In this document: positions 1-8,956 of the stretch, piece by piece | Numbering within the stretch: the stretch's first letter is position 1 | Layout of the letters: each line of letters begins with the position of its first letter | NCBI GenBank assembly: GCA_903882805.1 | Contig: CAIRYK010000069.1 | Coordinates: forward strand, 44,329-108,328 | Origin: an uncultured Bacteroidota bacterium | GTDB lineage: Bacteria; Bacteroidota; Bacteroidia; Chitinophagales; Chitinophagaceae | Direction: 5' to 3' | Length of the DNA stretch: 64,000 bases | Notes under the pieces: generated by a model | Told to the model about the DNA's origin: nothing | What the model saw: only the letters and a program-made list of their open reading frames with translations | The model's database searches: none | Program-made: the position numbers and the translations under genes

Positions 1-3000
1 TGCAGCTGGTACTACCGTCATCTCTTATATAATGCCTACGGGTTGCTCGGCGGTAACTACCGTCACAGTCAATGCGTTGTCCGCGATAACAGGCGCGAGC
101 GCAGTATGTGTGGGTCAAACAACAACGCTTGCCGATGCAACTGCCGGCGGAACATGGAGTAGCTCTGATGCAACAATTGCAACAGTAGGGTCTACCACTG
201 GCATAGTTTCTGGAGTAGCATCGGGTACGGCAACAATTTCTTATGTAATGCCTACGGGTTGTACTGCACAATCACCCATTACGGTTAATCCGCTTACCGC
301 AAATACTGGTACTACAAGAGTTTGCGTAGGACAAACAACAACGCTAGCAAATGCAACCGCCGGCGGTACGTGGAGCAGTAGTAATGTAACACGAGCTACA
401 GTAGGCTCTGCAACGGGAGTAGTGACTGGCGTTGCAGCTGGAACTGCTGTTATTTCTTATGCATTGGCGTCAGGATGTACAGCATTATCTACGGTAACAG
501 TCAATCCTCTATCGTCAATTGCTGGCACGTTGGCTGCATGCACAGGGTTGACAACAACGCTTACAAATGCAACTGCAGGCGGAACATGGAGTAGTACAGA
601 TGCAACAGTTGCAACTGTCGGTTCATTAACAGGCGTAGTAACCGGTGTATCTTCTGGCACAGCAACTATCTCTTATATATTAAGTACAGGTTGTAGCTCG
701 CTTGCAACAGTTACTGTCAATCCATCCGCAGCCATTACGGGCTCTAATAGCGTTTGTGTGCTGCAGTCAATCACTTTGGCTAATGCTGTAACTGGCGGCG
801 TATGGAGCAGCAGCGCAACTGGCGTTGCAACTGTTGGTTCAGCTACAGGCATCGTAAATGGAGTTGCTTTAGGTACCACCATTATTACCTATGTATTGCC
901 AGGTAATTGTAATGCAGTGAAAACAATAACAGTAAATGCACTTTCTGCTATTACTGGCGCTACAAGTGTCTGCGTGGGTCGTACGATTACGCTTGCCAAT
1001 AGTACTGCAGGCGGAACATGGAGCAGCAGCGCAACAGGTGTTGCTACAATTGGTTCAACAACAGGCATTGTATCGGGAGTAGCAGCAGGGACAACAAGCA
1101 TTACCTATACACTTGCCTCGGGTTGTAACATTGCTTCAACAGTAACTGTTAATCCCCTATCCGCAAATACTGGCGCTACTACTGTTTGTGTAGGTCAGAC
1201 AATTACATTGGCTAATGCAACGGCCGGCGGTGCGTGGAGCAGCAATGCAGTAGGTAAGGCAACAGTGGTTGCTGGCACCGGCGTAGTTACCGGCGTAAGC
1301 GCGGGAACTGCAGTAGTAACATATTTGCTGCCGTCAGGTTGCTTCTCAACAACTAATATTACCATCAATGCAATGTCTGCAATAGCCGGCACAACTGGTT
1401 TGTGCGGCGGACAAACAACTACCCTTACCAACGCTACAGCAGGCGGAACATGGAGTACAAGTGATGCAACCGTAGCGACGGTTGGTTCAACCACAGGTAT
1501 AGTAATAGGTGTTGGTAGCGGCACTGCAACAATAACCTATACCGTAGGAACCGGATGTGTCGCGCTAACTACAGTTACAACAACCTCGGTAGCCGCTATC
1601 GTTGGTCCAACGCTTGTTTGTGTTGGTCAGTCAATGACATTGACAAATGCGACGCCTGGCGGCCTTTGGAGCAGCAGCAATACGCTAAGGGCGACTATAG
1701 GATCGACAACAGGTGTTGTTTCTGGTATTTCTACTGGTTCATTTAATGCTACATATACGCTCGGATCTTGTAATCTGACTTCTGCTATAACAGTTAATGC
1801 ATTGTCACCTATAACAGGAGTAACTCCGCTATGCGTATCTATGCAGATAGGACTGAGCGATGCAACGGCGGGCGGTACCTGGAGTTCGAGCACACCGGCA
1901 ATTGCAACTATTGGTTCTGTAACGGCAATTGTAACCGGAGTTGCCGCAGGTACAGCAACAATTTCTTATACAGTTGGTTCGGGCTGTGTTGCCACTACTA
2001 CTCTTTCTGTAAGCGATTTCAATCCTATTACCGGACCTACGCAAGTGTGTACAGGAACTACAATAACATTGAGCAATGCATCTCTAGGCGGTACATGGGG
2101 AACAGGTAATGTGCTAATTGCTACCGTCGGTTCGGCAACCGGAGTTGTAACCGGTGTGTTAGGCGGTTCAACCTTGATTTCTTATACATTAGGAGGATGC
2201 AGAGCTACCTACTCAATTGGAGTAACTAACCTTTCTGCAATTACAGGTTCGTCGAACGTTTGTGTTGGTCAATCGACAACCTACACTATTTCTGGTACTG
2301 GTACTTGGAGCAGCAGTAATACCGGCGCTGCAACAGTAGGTTCTACAACCGGTTTAATTACTGGCGTTGCTGTTGGTACGGCAGTAATTTCTTACACCAC
2401 GCCAACCGGATGCTCGGCTGTAAAAACAATTACAGTGAATGCACTATCGATTATCGCTGGTCCTACGGCAGTTTGCACAGGCCAGACAATTACCTTAACC
2501 AATGCGACTGCCGGTGGAACATGGAGCAGCAGCAATACCACAAGGGCTACAATAGGACTTAATACAGGTATTGTGACCGGCATATTAGGCGGTATTTCTA
2601 CTATTACCTATACAGTAGGCGCGGCCGCTTGTAAGGCTACCTATCCAGTAACAATAAATAACCTTACAGCAATAAGTGGCGCTAGTTCGGTATGCGCTAC
2701 ACAGTCAATTACATTAACATCTACATCTGGCGTATGGAGTTCGAGCAATCCGGCTCTTGCAACAGTAGGCTCTGCAACTGGTGTTGTTACAGGTGTTTCA
2801 GCAGGTAACCCAACAATATCAATTACTCAGTCTAATGGTTGTGTAGCCACAGCGGCTTTAACAGTTAATGCTTTTTCAGCTATTACAGGCGCATCAAGCG
2901 TTTGTATTTCAACGCCAATTACGCTTAGCAATGCAACGGCTGGCGGCTTATGGACGAGCGCTAATCCTACGGTTGCACGCGTTGGTTCTACTACCGGCCT

Positions 3001-3853
3001 TGTAACGGGTTTAATTGCTTCTGCCACACGTATTACTTATACCATTGCCGCAACCGGATGCCGTACAAGCGTACCAATGACAGTATTGAGTTGTCGTGTA
3101 TCGAATAGCGTTCAAAATTTGTGTGTAGGTTCTTCTATTTTGATGGATGCGGTTTCTGCTGATAATAACTGGCATAGCACTAATAATGATGTTGCTACAG
3201 TAGATGCACATACCGGATTAGTTACAGCAATAGGCGCTGGTACTGCTAATATATATGCTACCAACCCTAACGGTGTGGAAACCGTAAATACACCAATTGT
3301 AGTTTTCAATACTACAAATATGGTCACCTTGACAGCCAACCCGGGATCAAACATCAAAAATGGTCAAAATGTAACATTTGTTGCAGCGATCAACAGTGAA
3401 GCTCCCGTATCTGGTTATCAGTGGCTGGTAAACGGAAAACAAATACCCGGCGCTGATAAAGTGACGTATAGTACAAGCGGACTGAATGACGGTGATAGAG
3501 TAAATTGCGCTGTTGCAACTGATTGCGGCATGATGCAAGCTTCAGATGATATTACGATCAATGTAGGTTCTGGCGTTGTGGCGTATTCTGTTACCGATAT
3601 CAAGTTGCTGCCCAACCCCAACAACGGTACATTTGTTATTAAGGGCTCGTTGGCTACAAATAACGATCAGGAGGTAACTTATGAAGTGGTAGATATGCTT
3701 GGACAGATTGTTTACAAAGGCACAGCCAAAGCTATATATGGCAAGGTGAATGAACAAGTGAAGCTCAACGGTAATATTTCTAATGGTATGTATTTACTGA
3801 ATGTGAATACTACTTACGGTAACAACGTTTACCACTTTGTAATAGAACGCTAA
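1..3853 (+). CDS. Giant Ig-like-repeat surface protein with T9SS sorting domain (5' end outside window)
   Basis: The reading frame is already open at base 2, so the N-terminus lies outside the window. At least 14 tandem repeats of about 72 residues resemble bacterial Ig-like (Big_2) domains. Each carries a Cys in a VCVGQ-type motif, a GGTWSSS core, a SxTGxVTGV turn and a GC near the end, so each repeat may hold one disulfide. A degenerate fifteenth repeat and an Ig/PKD-like segment follow. The last 90 residues or so form a type A T9SS C-terminal domain with the LLPNPNNGTF motif and end in HFVIER. Cell-surface location and an adhesin or structural role are inferred from this architecture; the ligand is unknown. 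A hairpin terminator follows directly. Confidence 0.93.
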   Translation, partial: AAGTTVISYIMPTGCSAVTTVTVNALSAITGASAVCVGQTTTLADATAGGTWSSSDATIATVGSTTGIVSGVASGTATISYVMPTGCTAQSPITVNPLTANTGTTRVCVGQTTTLANATAGGTWSSSNVTRATVGSATGVVTGVAAGTAVISYALASGCTALSTVTVNPLSSIAGTLAACTGLTTTLTNATAGGTWSSTDATVATVGSLTGVVTGVSSGTATISYILSTGCSSLATVTVNPSAAITGSNSVCVLQSITLANAVTGGVWSSSATGVATVGSATGIVNGVALGTTIITYVLPGNCNAVKTITVNALSAITGATSVCVGRTITLANSTAGGTWSSSATGVATIGSTTGIVSGVAAGTTSITYTLASGCNIASTVTVNPLSANTGATTVCVGQTITLANATAGGAWSSNAVGKATVVAGTGVVTGVSAGTAVVTYLLPSGCFSTTNITINAMSAIAGTTGLCGGQTTTLTNATAGGTWSTSDATVATVGSTTGIVIGVGSGTATITYTVGTGCVALTTVTTTSVAAIVGPTLVCVGQSMTLTNATPGGLWSSSNTLRATIGSTTGVVSGISTGSFNATYTLGSCNLTSAITVNALSPITGVTPLCVSMQIGLSDATAGGTWSSSTPAIATIGSVTAIVTGVAAGTATISYTVGSGCVATTTLSVSDFNPITGPTQVCTGTTITLSNASLGGTWGTGNVLIATVGSATGVVTGVLGGSTLISYTLGGCRATYSIGVTNLSAITGSSNVCVGQSTTYTISGTGTWSSSNTGAATVGSTTGLITGVAVGTAVISYTTPTGCSAVKTITVNALSIIAGPTAVCTGQTITLTNATAGGTWSSSNTTRATIGLNTGIVTGILGGISTITYTVGAAACKATYPVTINNLTAISGASSVCATQSITLTSTSGVWSSSNPALATVGSATGVVTGVSAGNPTISITQSNGCVATAALTVNAFSAITGASSVCISTPITLSNATAGGLWTSANPTVARVGSTTGLVTGLIASATRITYTIAATGCRTSVPMTVLSCRVSNSVQNLCVGSSILMDAVSADNNWHSTNNDVATVDAHTGLVTAIGAGTANIYATNPNGVETVNTPIVVFNTTNMVTLTANPGSNIKNGQNVTFVAAINSEAPVSGYQWLVNGKQIPGADKVTYSTSGLNDGDRVNCAVATDCGMMQASDDITINVGSGVVAYSVTDIKLLPNPNNGTFVIKGSLATNNDQEVTYEVVDMLGQIVYKGTAKAIYGKVNEQVKLNGNISNGMYLLNVNTTYGNNVYHFVIER

Positions 3854-3870
3854 TAGTATATTGAAAAAAA

Positions 3871-3909
3871 CAATAAGGGGCTGCTTCATACTTGAGGCAG
3901 CCTTTATTG
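3871..3909. terminator. Bidirectional hairpin terminator
   Basis: Arms at 3871-3884 and 3897-3909 pair with one bulge around a GC-rich GGCTGC core, and A/T-rich flanks lie on both sides. It closes the Ig-repeat gene on the plus strand. It also overlaps the end of a possible minus-strand gene, so it could serve both directions. Confidence 0.75.
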
Positions 3910-4262
3910 TTTATAGTATTTGTTATTAAGTTGACGGCGAAAATCAATATAAAGACGCGTATTTTGAATCCTATTGCTTAACATATACCAACCAAGGTAT
4001 GCGTATTTAGAAAACTGCATTTTTTCCCAATAGGAGTATTGATACAATCGACCAAAATTCGGCGTCAATGCATCTCTTTGCGCCGCATGGGGTAATAGCT
4101 TTGTAGTAGCGTTATGTATTTTTTACAGGAGCGCCCCCTGTTGCGTCGCAATAATGCCTGCATGGCGATCGATAAAATCAAAACGGTATAAGTTATGAAA
4201 AAGATAAGAAAATCCGAAAGGGGCATACGTTCAGTCAGAACACGCTGGCAGAAATCGTTCAT
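3904..4262 (-). pseudogene. Possible small membrane protein gene interrupted by a frameshift
   Basis: Two minus-strand frames look protein-like but are offset. The first runs from ATG at 4262 through a hydrophobic segment (LSDFLIFFITYTVLILSIAM) and an RRNRGR stretch, then stops at 4065. The second covers about 60 codons, contains YQYSYWEKMQFSKYAYLGWY and ends with TAA at 3904-3906. Adding one base to the T6 run at 4119-4124 joins them into a protein of about 119 residues. The first frame is open further upstream to the protease stop codon, but without an ATG. I do not recognise the family. It may be an indel artefact, a pseudogene or chance coding. Confidence 0.35.
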
Positions 4263-4364
4263 ACTTGTTGGCCGCCTTAGATATTCGTGGATGCAGATTG
4301 CCGCACCTATGCTCCAGTAGTAATAAACACTTTGTAACCCTAAATAACAAAAAAATGAGAGATG

Positions 4365-6056
4365 CTACCGACGAATAAGTCGAATAATGACAGATTGCGA
4401 AGCTGATGTAGCTTTGATTAAGTATAGACCTACAGGTAATTCAGGTACAGAAAATAGTACAGGTGGGTTATATCCTTTGTACAACATCTTTTGTTCATTG
4501 AATATCAGCTTACCAGACATATCAAATAACTGAAAATTGAAATCCTCCTCAGCAGATGGAGCGGCGAATAATTTAATTTCGTCGTCAAATGGATTTGGCG
4601 CAGCAAATAACCAGTTGGTTGGTGAAAAGGGCAGGGGAGTATCCCTTACGTCAAGTATTTGTGCAGTACATTCAAAGTTAGCAACTCCGTAACCAATTTG
4701 CTCACCAGGCGATGTAAACGAACTGGCGCACTTAACAACAGCAAGCCGAATCTGGTAAGGTGTTGCAGTTGGGAATTTCTGCCACAGACAGGCAGCCCAA
4801 CCCGCAATTTGCGGCGTCGACAGGGAGGTGCCATTGAGTGTAGTATAGCCACCGGAAAAATAGAACGTGGCTGCGCTCATTCCCATACCGCAAACATCAG
4901 GTTTAACCCGACCTGCAGCATTGGGACCATAACCGCTCAAAGCAGCAACAACACCTGTAGACATTACAGCGCCTATTGTAAGAGCGCTATCTGCATCTCC
5001 GGGAGTTAAGATATGATTACCCCAACCCGGAACAGGAGGCCAGCCATCATTTCCGGCAGTGGCTACAAATAACATTCCTTTTCTAGTGGCCATATTTGCA
5101 GCCTTTGCACCCACGGTTGTTTTACCATCTAGATCGGATGCAAAGTCCTGCCCATCTGCCGGATCGTCAAACAAGTCGTAACCCAATGATTCCGTAATAA
5201 CATCTGCGCCTATACTATCAGCGCGTTCACTTGCATATAATAGATTATCTAGCTCTAACGGTTGCTCACTGCCATTGTTTTCTGTAAGGTACAAAGCCAC
5301 AGAAGCCAGCGGTGAACTACCTACATATTCATTAGGAACGTAACCTGAAATTGTAGATAGCACTTCAGTACCATGAGCATCCTGTACATAAACATCCTCT
5401 GTACGACTGTTGAAGTTGTAGGTATCTTTTATTCTACCGTCATTTCTCAAACTATCAAATCCAGCATGAGTGTTAGTTCCAATGAAACCTGCATCAATAA
5501 CAGCAATAAGCATGCCTTGCCCCTTGTAGCCATTGTCGTGCAGATAATTGCCATTTACCAATTTAGTCTGTGTCCAGGTATTGCCATAATACGCAGCGCC
5601 ATCAACGCTTGTGCGTTGTGCCGACAATCTACCTTTATCAGTTGGTAATCCTGTGTAATTAACCATCCTGTGTAGATTAGTAGAATAAAACCCAACTAAT
5701 TTGAAACCGGACACAAATGCCTTACCATTTAGGTTAAGTATTTGTGTGGAATCTTCGAGTAATATGGTACAGGTATTTAACCATCTTGAACAACCATGAA
5801 GTTTACCCCCGGTAAGGGAAAGTAAACTATCAATATAACTTTTATTTACCGGTATATCTGCGCTATCAATTGGGATTCCCTGTGCGGTACGTCGTGCAAT
5901 AGACCTCGATGTAAGATATGCAGAAGGATTACTTATAAGATATGGCGTATTATTTTTATTTGTAAAAGAAACCCTAAAAGCATACTGGGTCGCTTTTGCT
6001 TGATTGCCAAGCAAAAGAAATAAAGCCAGACCGGCGCTTACGGTTTTACAAAACAT
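4365..6056 (-). CDS. Secreted subtilisin-like serine protease (S8) with T9SS sorting domain
   Basis: A 563-residue peptidase S8. The catalytic triad is visible: Asp188 in AVIDAG, His228 in DAHGTEV and Ser411 in NGTSLSTP, with the oxyanion Asn336 in TAGND. An N-terminal signal peptide (hydrophobic ALFLLLG) precedes a prodomain-like region, and the last 80 residues or so are a T9SS type A sorting domain starting around FAAPNPFDDE. A TTG at 6074 would extend the frame, but the ATG at 6056 gives a standard signal peptide and avoids overlap with the upstream lipoprotein gene. It lies 4 nt after that gene and is probably cotranscribed. Predicted to be exported across the outer membrane; substrate unknown. 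Confidence 0.92.
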   Translation of the reverse strand: MFCKTVSAGLALFLLLGNQAKATQYAFRVSFTNKNNTPYLISNPSAYLTSRSIARRTAQGIPIDSADIPVNKSYIDSLLSLTGGKLHGCSRWLNTCTILLEDSTQILNLNGKAFVSGFKLVGFYSTNLHRMVNYTGLPTDKGRLSAQRTSVDGAAYYGNTWTQTKLVNGNYLHDNGYKGQGMLIAVIDAGFIGTNTHAGFDSLRNDGRIKDTYNFNSRTEDVYVQDAHGTEVLSTISGYVPNEYVGSSPLASVALYLTENNGSEQPLELDNLLYASERADSIGADVITESLGYDLFDDPADGQDFASDLDGKTTVGAKAANMATRKGMLFVATAGNDGWPPVPGWGNHILTPGDADSALTIGAVMSTGVVAALSGYGPNAAGRVKPDVCGMGMSAATFYFSGGYTTLNGTSLSTPQIAGWAACLWQKFPTATPYQIRLAVVKCASSFTSPGEQIGYGVANFECTAQILDVRDTPLPFSPTNWLFAAPNPFDDEIKLFAAPSAEEDFNFQLFDMSGKLIFNEQKMLYKGYNPPVLFSVPELPVGLYLIKATSASQSVIIRLIRR

Positions 6057-6060
6057 AAAT

Positions 6061-6801
6061 TTAGTTATGGTCAATCGCCCTCATAATCACACTGTAACCG
6101 TTTTTGCAATCTGCTTTACCGGGTTTGTAAGTCCAGTGAGTCCACTCCTTATATATCATGCCTACATTGTAAGCATAAACTTCTTTAGCAAAAGTACGAT
6201 AAGCATTTACACCTGAATCGAAAGTAGGGTAGTTAACAGATTCATCATCGAGCAAAAGAGAAACAGTATTGTCGAAGTTTACACCGCGCAGCCCACCTGT
6301 ATAATATGACTTGTGATAATCTGTGTATTTGTAATTCCATCCTTTTAAGTAAGAGTACAAAGAATCATCAGTTGTAGCATATTGATTGCCTTTCCATGTA
6401 GTACCTTCTTTAACAGGGAAAGTCATTTTTACATACTGCACTCCATCCTGCGTATATAACAATCCTGCAGATGTTGGAGTTACAAATATTACACTACCCT
6501 GATGCCACAAAGCGCCTTCATACGGACGGGTGTAAACATCCATTAAGTAGGTAAGCCTCTTCTTTTTATCTAAAAAAGTATCGGTTATTACATACTTGAT
6601 TTGCATTGTTGACTTAACCTGAGTACAGCTGGGACCGTAATAGTTAATGGAATCGACATCGTAGGTAACATACTTTCCAAACTTCAACGGAAAGTAATTT
6701 AATGTGGCATCGCCCACGCCTTGATCGGTTTTTCTACACGAATATAGGGCTGCAGTACTAATAGCCACCAACAATGAAATCGAAAATATTTTTTTTAACA
6801 T
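6061..6801 (-). CDS. Putative lipoprotein of unknown function
   Basis: 246 residues. The N-terminus has a lysine-rich start, a hydrophobic core and the lipobox LYSC followed by RKTDQG, so it should be lipidated and envelope-anchored. The remainder is mostly beta-type sequence rich in Tyr, with no family I recognise. A -7-like element (TATCTTTA, minus strand, 6836-6843) lies 34 nt upstream of the ATG. The gene directly precedes the subtilase with a 4-nt gap, so the two are probably one transcript; whether they cooperate is unknown. Confidence 0.8.
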   Translation of the reverse strand: MLKKIFSISLLVAISTAALYSCRKTDQGVGDATLNYFPLKFGKYVTYDVDSINYYGPSCTQVKSTMQIKYVITDTFLDKKKRLTYLMDVYTRPYEGALWHQGSVIFVTPTSAGLLYTQDGVQYVKMTFPVKEGTTWKGNQYATTDDSLYSYLKGWNYKYTDYHKSYYTGGLRGVNFDNTVSLLLDDESVNYPTFDSGVNAYRTFAKEVYAYNVGMIYKEWTHWTYKPGKADCKNGYSVIMRAIDHN

Positions 6802-6890
6802 AAGATCCCCAATGCTTATTTCCCGTAAATATAATTAAAGATACGAAAATAGTGAAAATTAGTTAGAAAAAGAGCCTTTACTGATAAAGC

Positions 6891-6930
6891 CGACAAAAGA
6901 AAACACTTAAACCAAAGCTTTCTTTTGTCG
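6891..6930 (-). terminator. Intrinsic terminator downstream of mnmA
   Basis: Perfect 12-bp arms at 6891-6902 and 6919-6930 (cgacaaaagaaa and its complement) enclose a 16-nt loop, 28 nt past the mnmA stop codon. The T-rich part is inside the arm, so the hairpin is not classical, but its placement fits termination of mnmA before the next gene's promoter. Confidence 0.65.
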
Positions 6931-6957
6931 AATATTGATGTTGAAAATTGTAAAGAA

Positions 6958-8073
6958 TTACGATAATCTCTTATAATCATCTTTATCTTTCTGAATGATA
7001 CCTCCTGCAATGACGTCATCGCCTTCATAAAATACAGCGCTTTGTCCGGGAGCAATACTATTGACAGCATGGTTGAAATGCACATGCACGCCGTCAGGCA
7101 AAGTCGTTAATATACTATTCATACCCGCGTCGCGATACCTTATTTTTGTAGTTGCTTCCATACCCTCAGGTATAGATGCATACTTAACCATATTTAATCC
7201 TTTGACAGTCATTTCGTTGTGCTGAAGTTCGTGCGCTTCGCCCAAAACTACTGTATTTGACTCCGGGAGTATATTGGTAACAAACATAGGTTTACCAAAT
7301 GCTATTTCTAATCCCTTGCGTTGGCCTATAGTATAAAACGGATAGCCATTATGTTTACCTACAATGGTACCATCGATTAAAACAAAATTTCCGCCTTTCA
7401 CTCTATCTTCAAGGCCTGCAACATTACGTTTCAGAAACCCTCGATAGTCATTATCTGGAACAAAACAAATTTCGTAACTCTCGGCTTTTTTCGACAGTTC
7501 TTTGTAACCCATGTCGTAGGCTATTTGCCGCACTTCTGTTTTAAGATAATCACCCAAGGGATATATACTCCTTGATAAACATTCCTGACCCAAACCCCAA
7601 AGCACATAGCTTTGGTCTTTTGTTAAGTCTTTTGCTTTCGACAAAATGTAACGGCTATTTTCTTCTCTTACTTTTACATAATGTCCGGTAGCAATATAGT
7701 CGCAGTTAAGCGCATTAGCTCGTTTTAGCAGGGCAGACCATTTAATGTGCGTATTGCACAATACACACGGATTAGGAGTGCGGCCGGCGATGTATTCGTC
7801 TACGAAATTATTAATCACATGGTCGCCAAATTCCTCGCGGATATCTAATACATAATGAGGAAAGCCATGCTCAACGGCAGCGAGGCGTGCATCATTGAAC
7901 GAATCGACATTGCAGCAGCCGGTTTCTTTCTTACCGCCGCCAGAAGATGCATAATCCCAGGTTTTCATGGTGATACCAACAACTTCATAGCCTTGCTCGT
8001 GTAGCATAAGTGCGCTCACCGTGCTATCTATACCGCCGCTCATGGCAACCAATACCTTTCCTTTCTTGCTCAT
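6958..8073 (-). CDS. mnmA: tRNA-specific 2-thiouridylase MnmA
   Basis: 371 residues, the usual family length. MnmA thiolates U34 of tRNA-Lys, -Glu and -Gln using persulfide sulfur and ATP. The PP-loop SGGIDST lies at residues 12-18. The catalytic cysteines are Cys103 in NPCVLCN and Cys203 in YEICFVPD, and the QRKGL motif that contacts tRNA is present. The ATG at 8073 follows a consensus -7 element (TATCTTTG, minus strand, 8084-8091) by 10 nt, so the leader is very short. It is transcribed alone and ends at a hairpin. Confidence 0.97.
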   Translation of the reverse strand: MSKKGKVLVAMSGGIDSTVSALMLHEQGYEVVGITMKTWDYASSGGGKKETGCCNVDSFNDARLAAVEHGFPHYVLDIREEFGDHVINNFVDEYIAGRTPNPCVLCNTHIKWSALLKRANALNCDYIATGHYVKVREENSRYILSKAKDLTKDQSYVLWGLGQECLSRSIYPLGDYLKTEVRQIAYDMGYKELSKKAESYEICFVPDNDYRGFLKRNVAGLEDRVKGGNFVLIDGTIVGKHNGYPFYTIGQRKGLEIAFGKPMFVTNILPESNTVVLGEAHELQHNEMTVKGLNMVKYASIPEGMEATTKIRYRDAGMNSILTTLPDGVHVHFNHAVNSIAPGQSAVFYEGDDVIAGGIIQKDKDDYKRLS

Positions 8074-8226
8074 AATAAGGCGGCAAAGATAGGTATTACT
8101 TATGCAAAATGTGTTTATACCCCAATAGAGAAGCTGGCTATCGTACGCAGAATAATAAATAATGGCTCTAGAAAATGTTGCTGTTTAAGAAAACATTTGC
8201 CCATTTTTGCAAATTCAAAAAGCATC

Positions 8227-8754
8227 ATGAGATACGTAGCATTCTTGAGAGGTATAAATGTAAGCGGCCAGAAACTTATTAAAATGACTGATCTTAAGCA
8301 GTATTTTATAGAAATGGGCCTGAAAAATGTCGTTACCTACATACAAAGTGGAAATGTGATATTTGATGACGAAACCAGAGACTTGGCATCACTAAAGGTA
8401 TTTATAGAAAAGTATTTACATAGTAAATTGGGATACGAGGTCATTGTGATATTACGAAGCCAACAGCAAATCAAAGACATAATCGACAATAACCCATTAA
8501 TAAACAATACGACAGGAGAAAAAGACAAAGTATATGTGACATTGCTTTCGGAAAAGCCAGTTTCAGATTGTATAAATTTAGTAAAACCTTTTGCAAATGA
8601 CATGGAGCAGGTTGTACAGCAAAATTCCGAATTTTACCTGAGCACACCGGCTTATGGTAATACAAAACTTAGTAACACATTACTGGAAAACAAAACAAAA
8701 ATAAAAGCTACAACACGCAACTGGGCGACAATAAACAAAGTAGTATTATTATAA
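8227..8754 (+). CDS. DUF1697 domain protein
   Basis: 175 residues matching the DUF1697 family at the N-terminus (YVAFLRGINVSG), with the conserved YIQSGNVIF segment and the C-terminal ATTRNW motif. Biochemical function is not established. The ATG at 8227 is chosen over an upstream TTG at 8197 because the family begins at MRYVAFLRG and because a promoter-like pair (TTG at 8178-8180, CATTTTTG at 8202-8209, spacing 21) lies inside the longer frame. It is divergent from mnmA. Confidence 0.9.
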   Translation: MRYVAFLRGINVSGQKLIKMTDLKQYFIEMGLKNVVTYIQSGNVIFDDETRDLASLKVFIEKYLHSKLGYEVIVILRSQQQIKDIIDNNPLINNTTGEKDKVYVTLLSEKPVSDCINLVKPFANDMEQVVQQNSEFYLSTPAYGNTKLSNTLLENKTKIKATTRNWATINKVVLL

Positions 8755-8956
8755 CTTACCTGGTTTTCTAAGTTCGTTACCTCTGGAATAAAACATTAAT
8801 GATATTTTAATCTGGATAGTATGACAGTGCACACTGCATTAATAATTACGATACTACCTTTGGGGCCGCTACCAAACGGTTACTGATTCAATTTTTAAAC
8901 CTTCGGTACAATAATACATGCGTCTTTTTATGTTGTACCGTTTTTAATTAGCATCG

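Noticed and set aside
457..2583. Many minus-strand frames of 60-110 codons inside the Ig-repeat gene
   Set aside because: They are repetitive mirror translations of the tandem repeats (Val/Pro/Thr-rich), with no promoters or independent character.
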